Positions 7,893 through 15,497 of a DNA stretch of 41,892 bases are shown here, piece after piece. The translations under genes were made by a program, and so were the position numbers. The number at the start of each line of letters is the position of its first letter. The first letter of the stretch is position 1. Under the pieces are notes generated by a model, which saw only the letters and a program-made list of their open reading frames with translations, made no database searches and was not told the origin of the DNA. Origin of the DNA: Acidobacteriaceae bacterium (GTDB lineage Bacteria > Acidobacteriota > Terriglobia > Terriglobales > Acidobacteriaceae); assembly GCA_031296355.1 (NCBI GenBank), contig JARLFX010000221.1:1-41892 (forward strand), given 5' to 3'.

Positions 7893-7931
7893 GAAAACAA
7901 AAAGCGCGACCGAAGCCGCGCTTTTTTGTTT
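7893..7931. terminator. Bidirectional terminator with CCGAAG core
   Basis: The arms 7893-7907 (A-rich, ending GCGCG) and 7916-7931 (CGCGC, then T-rich) pair almost perfectly, extended by an A-C mismatch and a C-CGAA-G cap. T runs on both strands let it serve both convergent genes, the PF04020 gene and the TPR gene. Confidence 0.88.
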
Positions 7932-7945
7932 TCAAATTTATTGAC

Positions 7946-8668
7946 TTACTGCGCGGTATCGCCGCCGCCCAGCTTCTGTGCTGCGACCTGTCCGGCAGCG
8001 CCCTTGGCGTCCTGATCCTTCAGCTGCGCGTAGATCTTCTTGGCGTCAGCATCGCGGCCAGTGGACTCGTACAGTGTAGCCAGTTGCAGCTTGGCCATGC
8101 CCGCCGTCTCTGTCTCTGCCGGCTTGGCAATGAGCTGGTTGTACAGGTCAATGGCCTGCGAATCGCGGCCGCTCTGGTGATAGAGCGAAGCCAGCGCCAC
8201 CTTGGCCAGCGCGGCCATATTCTTGTCCATGCTGCCGGCCAGCTTTTGCAGCTCAGCCTCGGCAGAGGCCGTCTGGCCTACTTCGATATCCGTGAGTCCG
8301 GCAAAGTAGAGCGCATTGCGCCCTGCCGGGGTCAGGCTGTACTTGCTTGCGGTGGCGGCAAACGCTGCATGCGCTTCCTTGGCGCGGTCCGCCGTGGTGG
8401 CGAATGTCTTCACGCCGCTCGGCGCGGGCTCACCCGGGCTGGCAATGGCGGTGGTATAGACCAGCATGGCAGAGCCAAACTCGGCTGCCGCGGCGTCGGC
8501 GCGGTAGTTGTAAATCGCCACGCCGCCCACTGCCAAAACGATCACGGCCAGCAACAAGATGCTGGTGGTGATCACGGAACGGCGGTTTTCGCCCGCCCAC
8601 TCCAGGCCGTGCTTGGTTGTGGTGATGAAGTTGTCCTGCTTCAGCTTGTGGCGAGTCTGGTTATCCAA
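7946..8668 (-). CDS. TPR-containing membrane-anchored protein (YfgM-like)
   Basis: 240 residues: a short basic cytoplasmic start, one membrane helix (about 33-53, ITTSILLLAVIVLAVGGVAI), then an Ala-rich periplasmic region of TPR-type helical hairpins. The C-terminal half carries repeated A..LYxxxGRDxxA motifs (ASLYHQSGRDSQAIDLYNQL, ATLYESTGRDADAKKIYAQL). This layout matches the TPR_21 domain of YfgM, an ancillary subunit near the SecYEG translocon, but other single-span TPR proteins look alike. The start is TTG, with AAGGA 11 bases before it; no ATG is available nearby. A pair of 11-bp direct repeats lies just upstream and a bidirectional terminator follows. Confidence 0.8.
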   Translation of the reverse strand: MDNQTRHKLKQDNFITTTKHGLEWAGENRRSVITTSILLLAVIVLAVGGVAIYNYRADAAAAEFGSAMLVYTTAIASPGEPAPSGVKTFATTADRAKEAHAAFAATASKYSLTPAGRNALYFAGLTDIEVGQTASAEAELQKLAGSMDKNMAALAKVALASLYHQSGRDSQAIDLYNQLIAKPAETETAGMAKLQLATLYESTGRDADAKKIYAQLKDQDAKGAAGQVAAQKLGGGDTAQ

Positions 8669-8691
8669 ATGCTTTTTCCTTGCCTGCGATC

Positions 8692-8720
8692 GTCTGTTGG
8701 ATCAAATAGGTCTGTTGGAT
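8692..8720. repeat. 11-bp direct repeat upstream of the TPR gene
   Basis: GTCTGTTGGAT occurs at 8692-8702 and again at 8710-8720, 18 bp apart start to start, in the short region before the minus-strand TPR gene. It could be a tandem regulator site or a chance duplication. Confidence 0.4.
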
Positions 8721-8780
8721 TGGAGATAGCTTGCGCTGATGGCGCACTTATCAGTTTAGCAGTGCCGGCACGGGCTGTCA

Positions 8781-8806
8781 TGCGGCTGCCGGGGGCGGCA
8801 GCCGCA
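8781..8806. other. Strong GC hairpin between cytochrome c and TPR genes
   Basis: TGCGGCTGCC at 8781-8790 pairs perfectly with GGCAGCCGCA at 8797-8806 around a six-base GC loop. It lies 13 bp past the cytochrome c stop on the minus strand but lacks a T run in either direction. It may protect or attenuate the cytochrome c mRNA rather than act as a classic terminator. Confidence 0.5.
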
Positions 8807-8819
8807 ATGGCCGCAATGG

Positions 8820-9314
8820 TTATTTGCTCGCTGGGGGCGTTGCAGGGGCGTCAGTAGCGGGGGCTGCGGGCGCGGGAGCAGCGTCAGGCGGCGGCAGCTT
8901 TTTGGCCAGGGCGCGGATGTAGATCACCAGGTTCCAGACATCGTCGTTCTTGGCGCGGTCGGGAGCCTCTGCCGGCATCTTGTCAGTGCCCTTGCGGATG
9001 ATGTCGAAGATCTCGCCATCGGAACGGCTGCCCAGCGTATTCGGGTCGCCCCAGTCCGCGAGCTTCAACTGCATGTCCTTGGCCAGGTCGGTTTTGCCGC
9101 TGCCGTCGGCGCCGTGGCACATCTCGCACTCCATCTTGTAGAGCTTCTTGGCGCGGAGCTGCGATTCGGTTGTGGGTTTTACGGGATTCTGCACGGAAGA
9201 GCCGGTATGCGGCGGCGCTCCGCCGGTGGCCTGCTGCAGCATCCGGCCGGAAAAGGGCGCTGCGATCAGCGCGGATAGAACGAGAGGGGAAAAGTACAGG
9301 AATGATCTTGGCAT
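8820..9314 (-). CDS. Periplasmic class I c-type cytochrome
   Basis: A 164-residue exported electron carrier. A signal-type hydrophobic start (residues 1-20) leads into a Pro/Thr-rich linker. The haem motif CEMCH lies near residue 62, and the distal Met ligand is plausibly in KGTDKMPAEA. The helix WNLVIYIRALAKK closes the domain, and an Ala/Pro-rich tail follows. Haem attachment requires the cytochrome c maturation pathway. An excellent GAGGAGG precedes the ATG by about 6 bases, and a TATAAT sits upstream at 9380-9385 on the minus strand. The partner oxidase or reductase is not in the window. Confidence 0.93.
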   Translation of the reverse strand: MPRSFLYFSPLVLSALIAAPFSGRMLQQATGGAPPHTGSSVQNPVKPTTESQLRAKKLYKMECEMCHGADGSGKTDLAKDMQLKLADWGDPNTLGSRSDGEIFDIIRKGTDKMPAEAPDRAKNDDVWNLVIYIRALAKKLPPPDAAPAPAAPATDAPATPPASK

Positions 9315-9379
9315 GATGCCTCCTCAGCCGCAGGTGTATGGGGAAGAGGAGCGTGCACCTGGTGTAACTTCACAGCGGA

Positions 9380-9397
9380 ATTATATGCCTGCATATA
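9380..9397 (-). promoter_or_regulatory. Possible -10 element and inverted repeat of the cytochrome c promoter
   Basis: On the minus strand a perfect TATAAT (9385-9380) lies about 65 bases before the cytochrome c start. It overlaps a 16-bp inverted repeat, TATATGC-CT-GCATATA (9382-9397). No good -35 element is seen, so an activator or an alternative sigma factor may be needed. Confidence 0.35.
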
Positions 9398-9511
9398 CAC
9401 GCCTGAGCAGGACATACATCACATGTGCTGCGAATATAAAACACTGCCCCGGGAGCATCTTTGCATGGCCCGCGCTTGCCCCGGCGGGTGCCCAGCCATT
9501 ACGCTAGAGCT

Positions 9512-9892
9512 ATGTATGAGAACTTCACCGTAGCCGACCGCTGGACCGCCGAGCCGCTGGTTTGCAAGTGGACGGCCAATGTGGTCGCCATCGCCACTCG
9601 CCACGCCGACGCGGTGGATGTGCGCTTCAGCGTGAATGGCCGCACCGTGTGGATCGCGCTGCCCTGCATGGCCTGGGTGGAGCAGAAGCGCCGCACCGGC
9701 AACGTGATCACCGACCGCCTGGCCGCGCAGATCGCCGGACACTATCTGAAGCAGAGCATCGAAAACGGCTACGACAATGGCCGCGAGATGTACACCATGA
9801 CGCTGGACGAGGTCTTCCAGCACATGGACGCTGTGATTGCCGAGGCTGGGCGGACGGATTTTCTGCCGAGCTTGCCGGTGATTGCGGATTAG
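9512..9892 (+). CDS. Small conserved-looking protein of unknown function
   Basis: A 126-residue soluble protein with no signal peptide and no motif I recognise. Predicted beta strands in the first half (VVAIATRHADAVDVRFSVNG, VWIALPCMAWV) are followed by helices with many charged residues. The ATG at 9512 is chosen because the upstream in-frame extension begins at a poor TTG and has no ribosome site; the site before 9512 is itself weak. It stands alone between the divergent cytochrome c gene and the convergent TonB-C lipoprotein pair. Codon use resembles that of the neighbours, so it is probably a real gene. Confidence 0.7.
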   Translation: MYENFTVADRWTAEPLVCKWTANVVAIATRHADAVDVRFSVNGRTVWIALPCMAWVEQKRRTGNVITDRLAAQIAGHYLKQSIENGYDNGREMYTMTLDEVFQHMDAVIAEAGRTDFLPSLPVIAD

Positions 9893-9938
9893 GTCCGGAC
9901 CATGAACCTGCGACTTTATCTTAATCGCAGCTCTATCT

Positions 9939-10352
9939 CTAATCTGTGAAGTTTACCGTGATGGTCGTATTGACTTCTACGGGCTTGCCATTGAGCAGGT
10001 AGGGTTTGTAAGTCCACTTTTGAACCCCGGCCATTGCTGCATCCGTGAGGGCCGGGTCGGAGGATTTCACGACGTGGAGATTGCTAATTGTGCCTGTCTT
10101 AGTGATTATGGCGCGAAGCGTCACTGTCCCCTTCAGGTGCTTTGCTTCAGACGGAAGGACGGGGAATGCGATAGGTAGTTGGATATTTCCTGCCATTACT
10201 TCTGGGGAAACGATAGTTGGCTTCGTCGCTGTGGCAATAGGAGGCGGAGGTGGGACGGCAGTGCTCACGGTCTCTTTCCGCGGGCATCCCAATAGTGACA
10301 GTGCTGTAATGAGTGTGAGAATCGCGAGTACAGGACGCTTGCAACTGTTCAT
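9939..10352 (-). CDS. TonB C-terminal domain lipoprotein (second of pair)
   Basis: 137 residues: a lipoprotein signal peptide ending in the lipobox SLLGC (Cys near residue 22), a Pro-rich spacer, and a TonB-C-like domain. Recognisable parts are LKGTVTLRAIITKTGTISNL, the VVKSSDPALTDAAM turn, VQKWTYKPYLLNGKPV and the terminal strand EVNTTITVNFTD. It lacks the membrane helix and the long periplasmic arm of an energy-transducing TonB, so it is more likely a periplasmic membrane-anchored binding module. The ATG at 10352 places a complete signal peptide at the start. It is a tandem paralogue of the gene directly upstream and shares a 14-bp block before its start with that gene. Confidence 0.82.
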   Translation of the reverse strand: MNSCKRPVLAILTLITALSLLGCPRKETVSTAVPPPPPIATATKPTIVSPEVMAGNIQLPIAFPVLPSEAKHLKGTVTLRAIITKTGTISNLHVVKSSDPALTDAAMAGVQKWTYKPYLLNGKPVEVNTTITVNFTD

Positions 10353-10357
10353 TTTGT

Positions 10358-10371
10358 TTCTCGCTTTCGTG
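10358..10371 (-). repeat. Shared 14-bp leader block (copy 1)
   Basis: On the minus strand CACGAAAGCGAGAA lies 5 bases before the ATG of the second TonB-C lipoprotein. The identical block is found before its paralogue at 10884-10897, so the duplication included the ribosome-binding region. Confidence 0.7.
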
Positions 10372-10399
10372 CAGGGTGGTATTTTAGCCTGCCCGCAGA

Positions 10400-10876
10400 T
10401 CAATTTTTTTTCGGCTTCTTAGGTTTAGCAACGCCTATGGAATAGCCCACGGTTATGGTGGTGTCCACCTCAGTAGGGACCCCATTCAGCAAGTACGGCG
10501 TATAGATCCATTGCTCCACGCCAGCCATCGAAGATTCACTCAGAATCGCATAGGGTGAGCTCACAATGCATAGGTTTGTGATCTTTCCTTCGGTAGAGAT
10601 ATTGGCATGCAGTATCACCGACCCCTGAAGATGTTTCCGCTTTGCTTCCTTAGGATAAATCGGCTCGACCTTGTGCAGCAGTAATCCCGTAGTTACTTTT
10701 CCTGGCAATTGTACCGATTTATCCGCATGGGACTGCGTGGCTTTCACCGTCTCCGTTGAACACATTACTGGTGGCGGCCCAGGAGCTGCTGCCGTCGCCG
10801 GTTTGCGCGCACATCCGACACACAACAGCAAACTGCACAGGATGCAGAGAGTAGGGTACTGCTCTATCAGGCGCAA
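10400..10876 (-). CDS. TonB C-terminal domain lipoprotein (first of pair)
   Basis: 158 residues with a lipoprotein signal peptide and lipobox LCVGC, a Pro/Ala spacer, and a TonB-C-like domain. Visible parts are VEPIYPKEAKRKHLQGSVIL, ISTEGKITNLCIVSS, SMAGVEQWIYTPYLLNGVPT and EVDTTITVGYSIG, followed by a Lys/Pro tail. The YPxxAKxxxLQG motif is typical of TonB-family domains. The only sensible start is TTG at 10876, supported by alignment of its leader with that of the paralogue (the same 14-bp block, start codon 5-7 bases later). Two extra Cys residues (in VMCS and NLCIV) could form a disulphide. Its role is unknown and no ExbB/ExbD genes are present. Confidence 0.8.
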   Translation of the reverse strand: MRLIEQYPTLCILCSLLLCVGCARKPATAAAPGPPPVMCSTETVKATQSHADKSVQLPGKVTTGLLLHKVEPIYPKEAKRKHLQGSVILHANISTEGKITNLCIVSSPYAILSESSMAGVEQWIYTPYLLNGVPTEVDTTITVGYSIGVAKPKKPKKN

Positions 10877-10883
10877 ATTCCGC

Positions 10884-10897
10884 TTCTCGCTTTCGTG
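10884..10897 (-). repeat. Shared 14-bp leader block (copy 2)
   Basis: Identical on the minus strand to the block at 10358-10371. It lies just before the TTG start of the first TonB-C lipoprotein, which supports that unusual start codon. Confidence 0.7.
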
Positions 10898-10946
10898 GAT
10901 GAGTAAGGCACGGCCAGTCTACGCCCGTTTCATCGCAGCACGGACC

Positions 10947-10978
10947 AAAAAATACGCAGCCGAAGCCGCGTATTTTTT
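10947..10978. terminator. Terminator of the apt operon, CCGAAG core
   Basis: The arms 10947-10957 (A6 then TACGC) and 10968-10978 (GCGTA then T6) pair perfectly; inside them an A-C mismatch and GC pairs close a CGAA loop. It is placed 24 bp beyond the apt stop on the minus strand and could also work on the plus strand. Confidence 0.88.
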
Positions 10979-11001
10979 GATTCGCATGGTGTCTTGCTTG
11001 G

Positions 11002-11544
11002 CTACTCGTCGTAGTGCAGCAGGCTGAAGACATCGTACTCAGCGAACTTGGCGCGACCCTTCAGGAAGTCCAGCTCGACGACGAAGGCCAGTCCGGCGAT
11101 GTGGCCGCCGAGTTGCTGCACCAGCTTCACCGTCGCCTGCATGGTGCCGCCGGTGGCCAGTAGATCGTCCACGATAATGACGCGCTGGCCGGGCTCGATT
11201 GCGTCCAGATGAATCTCCACCGCGTCCGTGCCGTACTCCAGGTCGTAGCTTACGCGGGCGGTGGGCGCGGGCAGCTTCTTGGGCTTGCGCACGGGCACAA
11301 AGCCCGCGTTCAGGCGATAGGCCAGCGCTGGGCCAAAGATGAATCCGCGCGCTTCGATGCCCAGCACCAGGTCGATCTTCTTGTCGATGTAGTACGCCGC
11401 GAGCGCATCAATCAGTTGCGCAAAGCCTGACTTATCTTTCAGCAGCGTGGTGATGTCGTAGAAGAGGATGCCCGGCTTGGGAAAGTCCGGCACGGTGCGA
11501 ATCAGGTGCTTCAGCGGTTCGCAGTTGATGATCTTTGACGCCAT
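11002..11544 (-). CDS. apt: Adenine phosphoribosyltransferase
   Basis: A 180-residue cytosolic salvage enzyme that makes AMP from adenine and PRPP. It has the family start [16 protein letters not shown], the flexible-loop region [19 protein letters not shown] with [10 protein letters not shown], and the PRPP-binding signature [13 protein letters not shown]. The ATG at 11544 is preferred to a GTG three codons earlier because AAGGAG sits 10 bases before the ATG and only 1 base before the GTG. It starts 2 bp after the acylphosphatase stop, so the two are co-transcribed, and a CCGAAG terminator follows. Confidence 0.97.
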   Translation of the reverse strand: MASKIINCEPLKHLIRTVPDFPKPGILFYDITTLLKDKSGFAQLIDALAAYYIDKKIDLVLGIEARGFIFGPALAYRLNAGFVPVRKPKKLPAPTARVSYDLEYGTDAVEIHLDAIEPGQRVIIVDDLLATGGTMQATVKLVQQLGGHIAGLAFVVELDFLKGRAKFAEYDVFSLLHYDE

Positions 11545-11546
11545 AG

Positions 11547-11831
11547 TTACCACGCTCCTTCAATTTGAAAAGGGCCAAGCGCTTCAGCTTCGCTCTCAGC
11601 CAGTTCGTGTTCAATCACCGTGTCCACACGGCTTCCGCGTGAGCCCTTGCGCAGCAGCGCACCGAGCTCTCGCAGTTTCTCTTCCGGCCCTGTCGCCACA
11701 ATCTCCACGTCGGCGTCGTGGGTATTGCGCACCCAGCCGCGCAGCCCGCCGATCTCATGCGCCTCGCGATGAACAAACCAGCGGAACCCGACGCCCTGCA
11801 CCCGGCCTTTGACGAGATAGTGGCAGACCAT
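11547..11831 (-). CDS. acyP: Acylphosphatase
   Basis: A 94-residue small alpha/beta enzyme that hydrolyses carboxyl-phosphate bonds. The signature [12 protein letters not shown] near residues 9-20 carries the catalytic Arg, and [13 protein letters not shown] carries the catalytic Asn. The length is usual for the family. It lies 6 bp after efp and 2 bp before apt, in a tight efp-acyP-apt run on the minus strand. Confidence 0.95.
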   Translation of the reverse strand: MVCHYLVKGRVQGVGFRWFVHREAHEIGGLRGWVRNTHDADVEIVATGPEEKLRELGALLRKGSRGSRVDTVIEHELAESEAEALGPFQIEGAW

Positions 11832-11837
11832 AGTCGT

Positions 11838-12401
11838 TTACTGTGCGCGGCCCAGGTACGATCCGTCGCTGGTATCCACGCGGATCTTTTCGCCTTCGTT
11901 GATGAACGGTGGCACGTAGACCACGAGGCCAGTTTCCGTCGTCGCCGGCTTCTGCACGGACGATGCGGTGGCAGACTTGATGCCCGGCTCCGTCTCAACC
12001 ACCAGCATGTCGAGCGTACCCGGCAGCTCAATGCCGACGGCCACGCCGTCAAAGAAGCTCACGTTGATGCTGAGGTTCGGGATCAGGTACTCCACGGCGT
12101 CGCCCAGGGTGGAGCGCTTCAGCATGGTCTGCTCGTAGTTCTCGGTGTTCATGAAGTAGTAGTCGTCGCCGTCAGCGTAGAGGAAGTCCATCGGAACTTC
12201 GTCCACGATCACGCGCTCAATCGGATCGGGCGAGCGGAAGCGGTGCTCAAACATCGCATTGGTGCGGATGTTGCGCAGCTTGGCCTGGATGAATGCGCGC
12301 AGGTTGCCCGGCGTACGGTGCTCTACGGCGAAGACCAGGTGCAGCTCATTGTTGTGCTTGATGATCATGCCCGGACGCATCTGTGTGGCGTTAATCGCCA
12401 T
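11838..12401 (-). CDS. efp: Translation elongation factor P with Asn at the loop tip
   Basis: 187 residues with the three-domain EF-P layout; it relieves ribosome stalling at consecutive prolines. The C-terminal signature region GLVVYVPPFINEGEKIRVDT is standard. In domain I the modification loop reads TPGNLRAF, so the residue equivalent to E. coli Lys34 is Asn33; neither the lysylated Lys (EpmA/EpmB type) nor the rhamnosylated Arg (EarP type) is at the tip. This predicts an EF-P that acts unmodified or is modified in another way. GAGGAG lies 7 bases before the ATG. It begins the efp-acyP-apt run. Confidence 0.96.
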   Translation of the reverse strand: MAINATQMRPGMIIKHNNELHLVFAVEHRTPGNLRAFIQAKLRNIRTNAMFEHRFRSPDPIERVIVDEVPMDFLYADGDDYYFMNTENYEQTMLKRSTLGDAVEYLIPNLSINVSFFDGVAVGIELPGTLDMLVVETEPGIKSATASSVQKPATTETGLVVYVPPFINEGEKIRVDTSDGSYLGRAQ

Positions 12402-12568
12402 AAAAAAACTCCTCGTTGCTTCGGTGGATTGGTGTCGGCAGGAGACGGACGGGGCCGTTGCTTCAACCCCTTAATTGTAGCGCAGTAGAGGGCTCCAAGA
12501 CGCCGTGCAGCGTGGCTTTACGCCAGCCTTCTACGGGCAGGAAAAGGGGGTTATGGAGCAGGGAATTC

Positions 12569-13597
12569 CTACGATTTCCGCCGGAAGAGCCAGCGGTAGA
12601 AGCGTTTCACCACATGGGCCAGATCGTCTGGAGGCCGCGGCGGCGGCGCCTGTGCCACCACGTGCTGCTGCGCGGGTGCTGGAGCGGCTGGCTGCGCCAT
12701 CTGGGTGACGCTCTGGTCTGCGCTGATCAGTGCGCCCGCGGCCGAGCCTGACCCCGTTGCGGTGCCGCTCGCGCTGCCTTCCGCAGGATGTTGCGCGGCC
12801 GGCTGTTTACCATCGAAGTTCAGCGTCAGTCCCAGCTCCGCGTGCGTCTGACCGGGGGCGGCTTGCGGCGGAGGCGGTGCGGGAGCGAGCCCCATGCTCA
12901 CAGCCTCTGGGAATGGATGCGCCTCTGCGGCAGTCTTCGCCACGGTCTCTCCCGGTCGCGCGGTGTTCGCTCCGCTCACGCCGCTCTCTGCAACAGACAA
13001 CACCGGTGGCGGCGGGCAGCCACAGGGCGACGATTCGTTGTCTACCACCTGCTTCAGGCTGCCGTGTTCAAAGAGCACGTGCTGCTTCGCGTGGATGATG
13101 TAGCTGGATTCGCCGAAGGTATCGCTGATCATCAGTGCGGGTGCGGAGGCGCCGCGGTTCTCCACGCAGGTATCGCCATTGCTCACCACACGGATGCGCA
13201 GGTCCAGCGGCCCCGGTGTGGAAGGCTGAATGCGCATGTCTGGAGTCATCAGCGCATCGCCGCTGTTGGCCTGCAGTATCAGCTCCAGAGCGCCGCGATC
13301 CAGCGCCACCAGCAAGGGGCCACCGGCCTTGGCGGCGTTCTGCGAGAGATGCACCACGCTGGTGGAGCAGACGTTCACTGAGCCGCCACGAGCCAGCTTG
13401 ATTGGCGTGGCGTGGTCGTGCGCTGTCACCACGCCATTGTTCAGAATGGTGGCAGTACCGCCGCTGGTCTGTAGCACACCGCTCACCGTCGCCTCTGTAG
13501 TGGAAACGGTGCCGATGGGTTGTTGCGCACGTGCCGCAGCAGTTGCCACAGCCAGTACCGCAAGGGCATACAGCGCTTTGCAGAAGGCGCGGAGCAT
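12569..13597 (-). CDS. Secreted proline/alanine-rich protein, possibly FecR-like
   Basis: 342 residues with a signal peptide ending near ARAQ (about residue 25). The region up to about residue 190 is beta-rich, with short repeated strands (VSGVLQTSGGTATILNNG, RGALELILQANSGDAL) reminiscent of FecR or cupin-like strands. A CGCPPPP stretch follows near 193, then a long Pro/Ala/Gly-rich, probably disordered section, and a basic tail VKRFYRWLFRRKS. It starts 2 bp after the FkbM stop, so the two are coupled. I do not recognise the family with certainty; the FecR resemblance is weak. Confidence 0.7.
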   Translation of the reverse strand: MLRAFCKALYALAVLAVATAAARAQQPIGTVSTTEATVSGVLQTSGGTATILNNGVVTAHDHATPIKLARGGSVNVCSTSVVHLSQNAAKAGGPLLVALDRGALELILQANSGDALMTPDMRIQPSTPGPLDLRIRVVSNGDTCVENRGASAPALMISDTFGESSYIIHAKQHVLFEHGSLKQVVDNESSPCGCPPPPVLSVAESGVSGANTARPGETVAKTAAEAHPFPEAVSMGLAPAPPPPQAAPGQTHAELGLTLNFDGKQPAAQHPAEGSASGTATGSGSAAGALISADQSVTQMAQPAAPAPAQQHVVAQAPPPRPPDDLAHVVKRFYRWLFRRKS

Positions 13598-13599
13598 AT

Positions 13600-14493
13600 C
13601 TAAATCGTTTGCTCGCGTACGCGGAAAGCAGGTCCGGCAGCAATGCGCCGTTGTACCTCATCCATGTTGCGCAGGTAGATAGTGTTTGTATAGCCGACGT
13701 GCTTGGACGGCAGCGCTTTTAGCTTCCGCGTAAACGGATCGTATGCATAGGGTGCGAAGCCATGCCGGAGCATACAGTCGTGGGTGGCGCGCTCGTTAGC
13801 GTCAAATTCAGCGCTGTCTCCGTTCATCTCCACGATCCACCCCAGCAGTGACGGATTCTGCAGTACCGCTTCGGCTCCAGTCAGCACGACAGACTCCCAC
13901 CCTTCCACGTCTAGCTTGATCAGGATGGGCGCCTCACCCGCCAATACATCATCCAGCCGGCGCACCGGCACGTCGATGGTAGGCCCCTGGTACTCCGCAT
14001 CGGTGATGATGCGGTTGGCGGTATCGCGATCGGACGTAAAACGCAGCTTCTCCGTCGCTTTTCCCAGTCCGATGTTGTGGGTTGTCACCAGGCTCTGGAG
14101 TTGGTTGATTGCCACGTTCACCAGCATCTTCTGATAGGTCGAAGGAATTGGCTCCATGCTTACTGCGCGCGCTCCTGCCACGCCTGCAGCCAATATGGAG
14201 TAGACGCCTACGTTGGCCCCTACGTCCGCGAAGAGGTCCCCAGGCCGCAGCAGGTGCATCAGGAACCCGCAGTCGGGAAAGTCCGAAAGCCCCGTGTAAA
14301 TATGCATGGTCGCTCCTGTCATGCCGGGAGAAACAGCAAGGCAGGTCTGATTGATGAAGGGAACCACGGTGGCCGTGCCGGGTAGCATCCGGCAGCCGAT
14401 CTGCCAGCGCAAATAGCGCATCAGCGCTTCCTGCTTGTTGTTGGCGTTCAGTGGATGGTTCAGTATGGCCTGCAGTGTCGCGAGATAACTCAT
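13600..14493 (-). CDS. FkbM family methyltransferase
   Basis: About 297 residues of SAM-dependent methyltransferase. Motif I is LFADVGANVGVYSILAA near residue 85, the acidic residue after strand 2 is in VSMEPIPSTY, and the family motif IKLDVEGWE lies near residue 190. FkbM-type enzymes usually methylate hydroxyls on sugars or polyketides, so a polysaccharide or glycolipid target is plausible but not shown. The ATG at 14493 is preferred since GGAG lies 9 bases upstream; the TTG at 14514 and an ATG at 14502 are alternatives. It follows trpG by 25 bp and is tightly joined to the secreted proline-rich protein. Confidence 0.9.
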   Translation of the reverse strand: MSYLATLQAILNHPLNANNKQEALMRYLRWQIGCRMLPGTATVVPFINQTCLAVSPGMTGATMHIYTGLSDFPDCGFLMHLLRPGDLFADVGANVGVYSILAAGVAGARAVSMEPIPSTYQKMLVNVAINQLQSLVTTHNIGLGKATEKLRFTSDRDTANRIITDAEYQGPTIDVPVRRLDDVLAGEAPILIKLDVEGWESVVLTGAEAVLQNPSLLGWIVEMNGDSAEFDANERATHDCMLRHGFAPYAYDPFTRKLKALPSKHVGYTNTIYLRNMDEVQRRIAAGPAFRVREQTI

Positions 14494-14518
14494 ATAGTTC
14501 ATCTCCAGAGGCAAATCT

Positions 14519-15103
14519 TTAGATATGTAGAAAATTCTCGATCAGCCGCTTGCCATCTGTTGTCAGCACGGATTCGGGATGGAACTGTACGCCTTCGATT
14601 GGATACTCGCGGTGGCGCAGCGCCATGATGATGTCGCCCGCTTCATCGTGCGTACGCGCTGAAACTTCAAGCTCCGCCGGCAGGTCTTTTTCTTCCACGA
14701 TCAGCGAGTGATACCGGGTGCAGGTCATGGGGCTGGCGATGCCGCTGAAGATGGTCTTGCCATCGTGCTCGACGACAGAGGTCTTGCCATGCATCAGTTT
14801 AGGAGCGCGCACTACGTTGCCGCCGAACGCTGCGCCGATGGACTGGTGGCCCAGGCAGACACCCAGTACCGGCACGGTCCGTTTCGCTTTGCCCGCAAAG
14901 TGCCGGACCAGGTCAATGGAAATGCCAGCGTCCTGCGGCGTACACGGCCCCGGAGAGATCACAATGCGTTCGGGATTGAGCGCCTCCACCTGCTCTGGTG
15001 TCAGCTCATCGTTGCGCTTGATTACCATCTCCGCACCCAGCTCGCCCATGTATTGCACCAGGTTGTAGGTGAAGGAGTCGTAGTTGTCGAGGACGAAGAT
15101 CAT
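14519..15103 (-). CDS. trpG: Anthranilate synthase component II (glutamine amidotransferase)
   Basis: A 194-residue class I amidotransferase supplying ammonia to TrpE, or to PabB if shared. The start [14 protein letters not shown] is diagnostic. The catalytic Cys is in GVCLGHQ (near 83), and the His-Glu pair is in [11 protein letters not shown]. It is not adjacent to trpE: lepB and a small plus-strand gene lie between them. In many bacteria one such subunit serves both tryptophan and folate synthesis; no pabB or pabC is in the window, so a dual role is possible. Confidence 0.95.
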   Translation of the reverse strand: MIFVLDNYDSFTYNLVQYMGELGAEMVIKRNDELTPEQVEALNPERIVISPGPCTPQDAGISIDLVRHFAGKAKRTVPVLGVCLGHQSIGAAFGGNVVRAPKLMHGKTSVVEHDGKTIFSGIASPMTCTRYHSLIVEEKDLPAELEVSARTHDEAGDIIMALRHREYPIEGVQFHPESVLTTDGKRLIENFLHI

Positions 15104-15191
15104 GGCGGTGCTACCAGTTTACCCGGCCTGGAGGCCTATCGGGCAACGTCCCTCGGGCAAACGGCCTCAAACAGCAGCAGGGGATACGAAA

Positions 15192-15476
15192 ATGAACAAG
15201 CGTTGGGCACATTTCGCAGCTATGGCCCTGATCGGCGACGGCGTGATGGCCGTACTTCGTCCGGCTTACGATGCGCAGGCGTGGAAGGCCGGCCCTCAAC
15301 CCTGGCAGAGCCTGATGCGGACCTGCCGCAAGCGGCCCGCGCTTACTCGGGCGCTCGGCGTAGTGCAGATCGCCGCCGGCGTCTGCTGGGTTCTGCGGAG
15401 CGAGAGCTCCAGCAAGCGTTTCGGCCCGGTGAATGCGGCCGCGACGGACCCGAATGAGAATGTTTTGGTGCGTTGA
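15192..15476 (+). CDS. Small membrane protein of unknown function
   Basis: 94 residues with two hydrophobic segments (about 8-22 and 55-69, ALGVVQIAAGVCWVL) separated by a basic loop containing TCRKRP. No family was recognised. The ATG at 15192 gives a clean short N-terminus and a GGGGA stretch lies upstream, but the ribosome site is not strong. It is the only plus-strand gene inside a long minus-strand block and sits between trpG and lepB, oriented away from trpG. The reading frame has codon use like the neighbours, and membrane topology is consistent, so I think it is real. Confidence 0.6.
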   Translation: MNKRWAHFAAMALIGDGVMAVLRPAYDAQAWKAGPQPWQSLMRTCRKRPALTRALGVVQIAAGVCWVLRSESSSKRFGPVNAAATDPNENVLVR

Positions 15477-15497
15477 TGATTGAAGGTACGGTGCCGT

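Noticed and set aside
9892..9901. A GGTCCGGACC palindrome after the 126-aa unknown gene
   Set aside because: It is only 10 bp, lacks a T run, and is expected by chance in GC-rich DNA.
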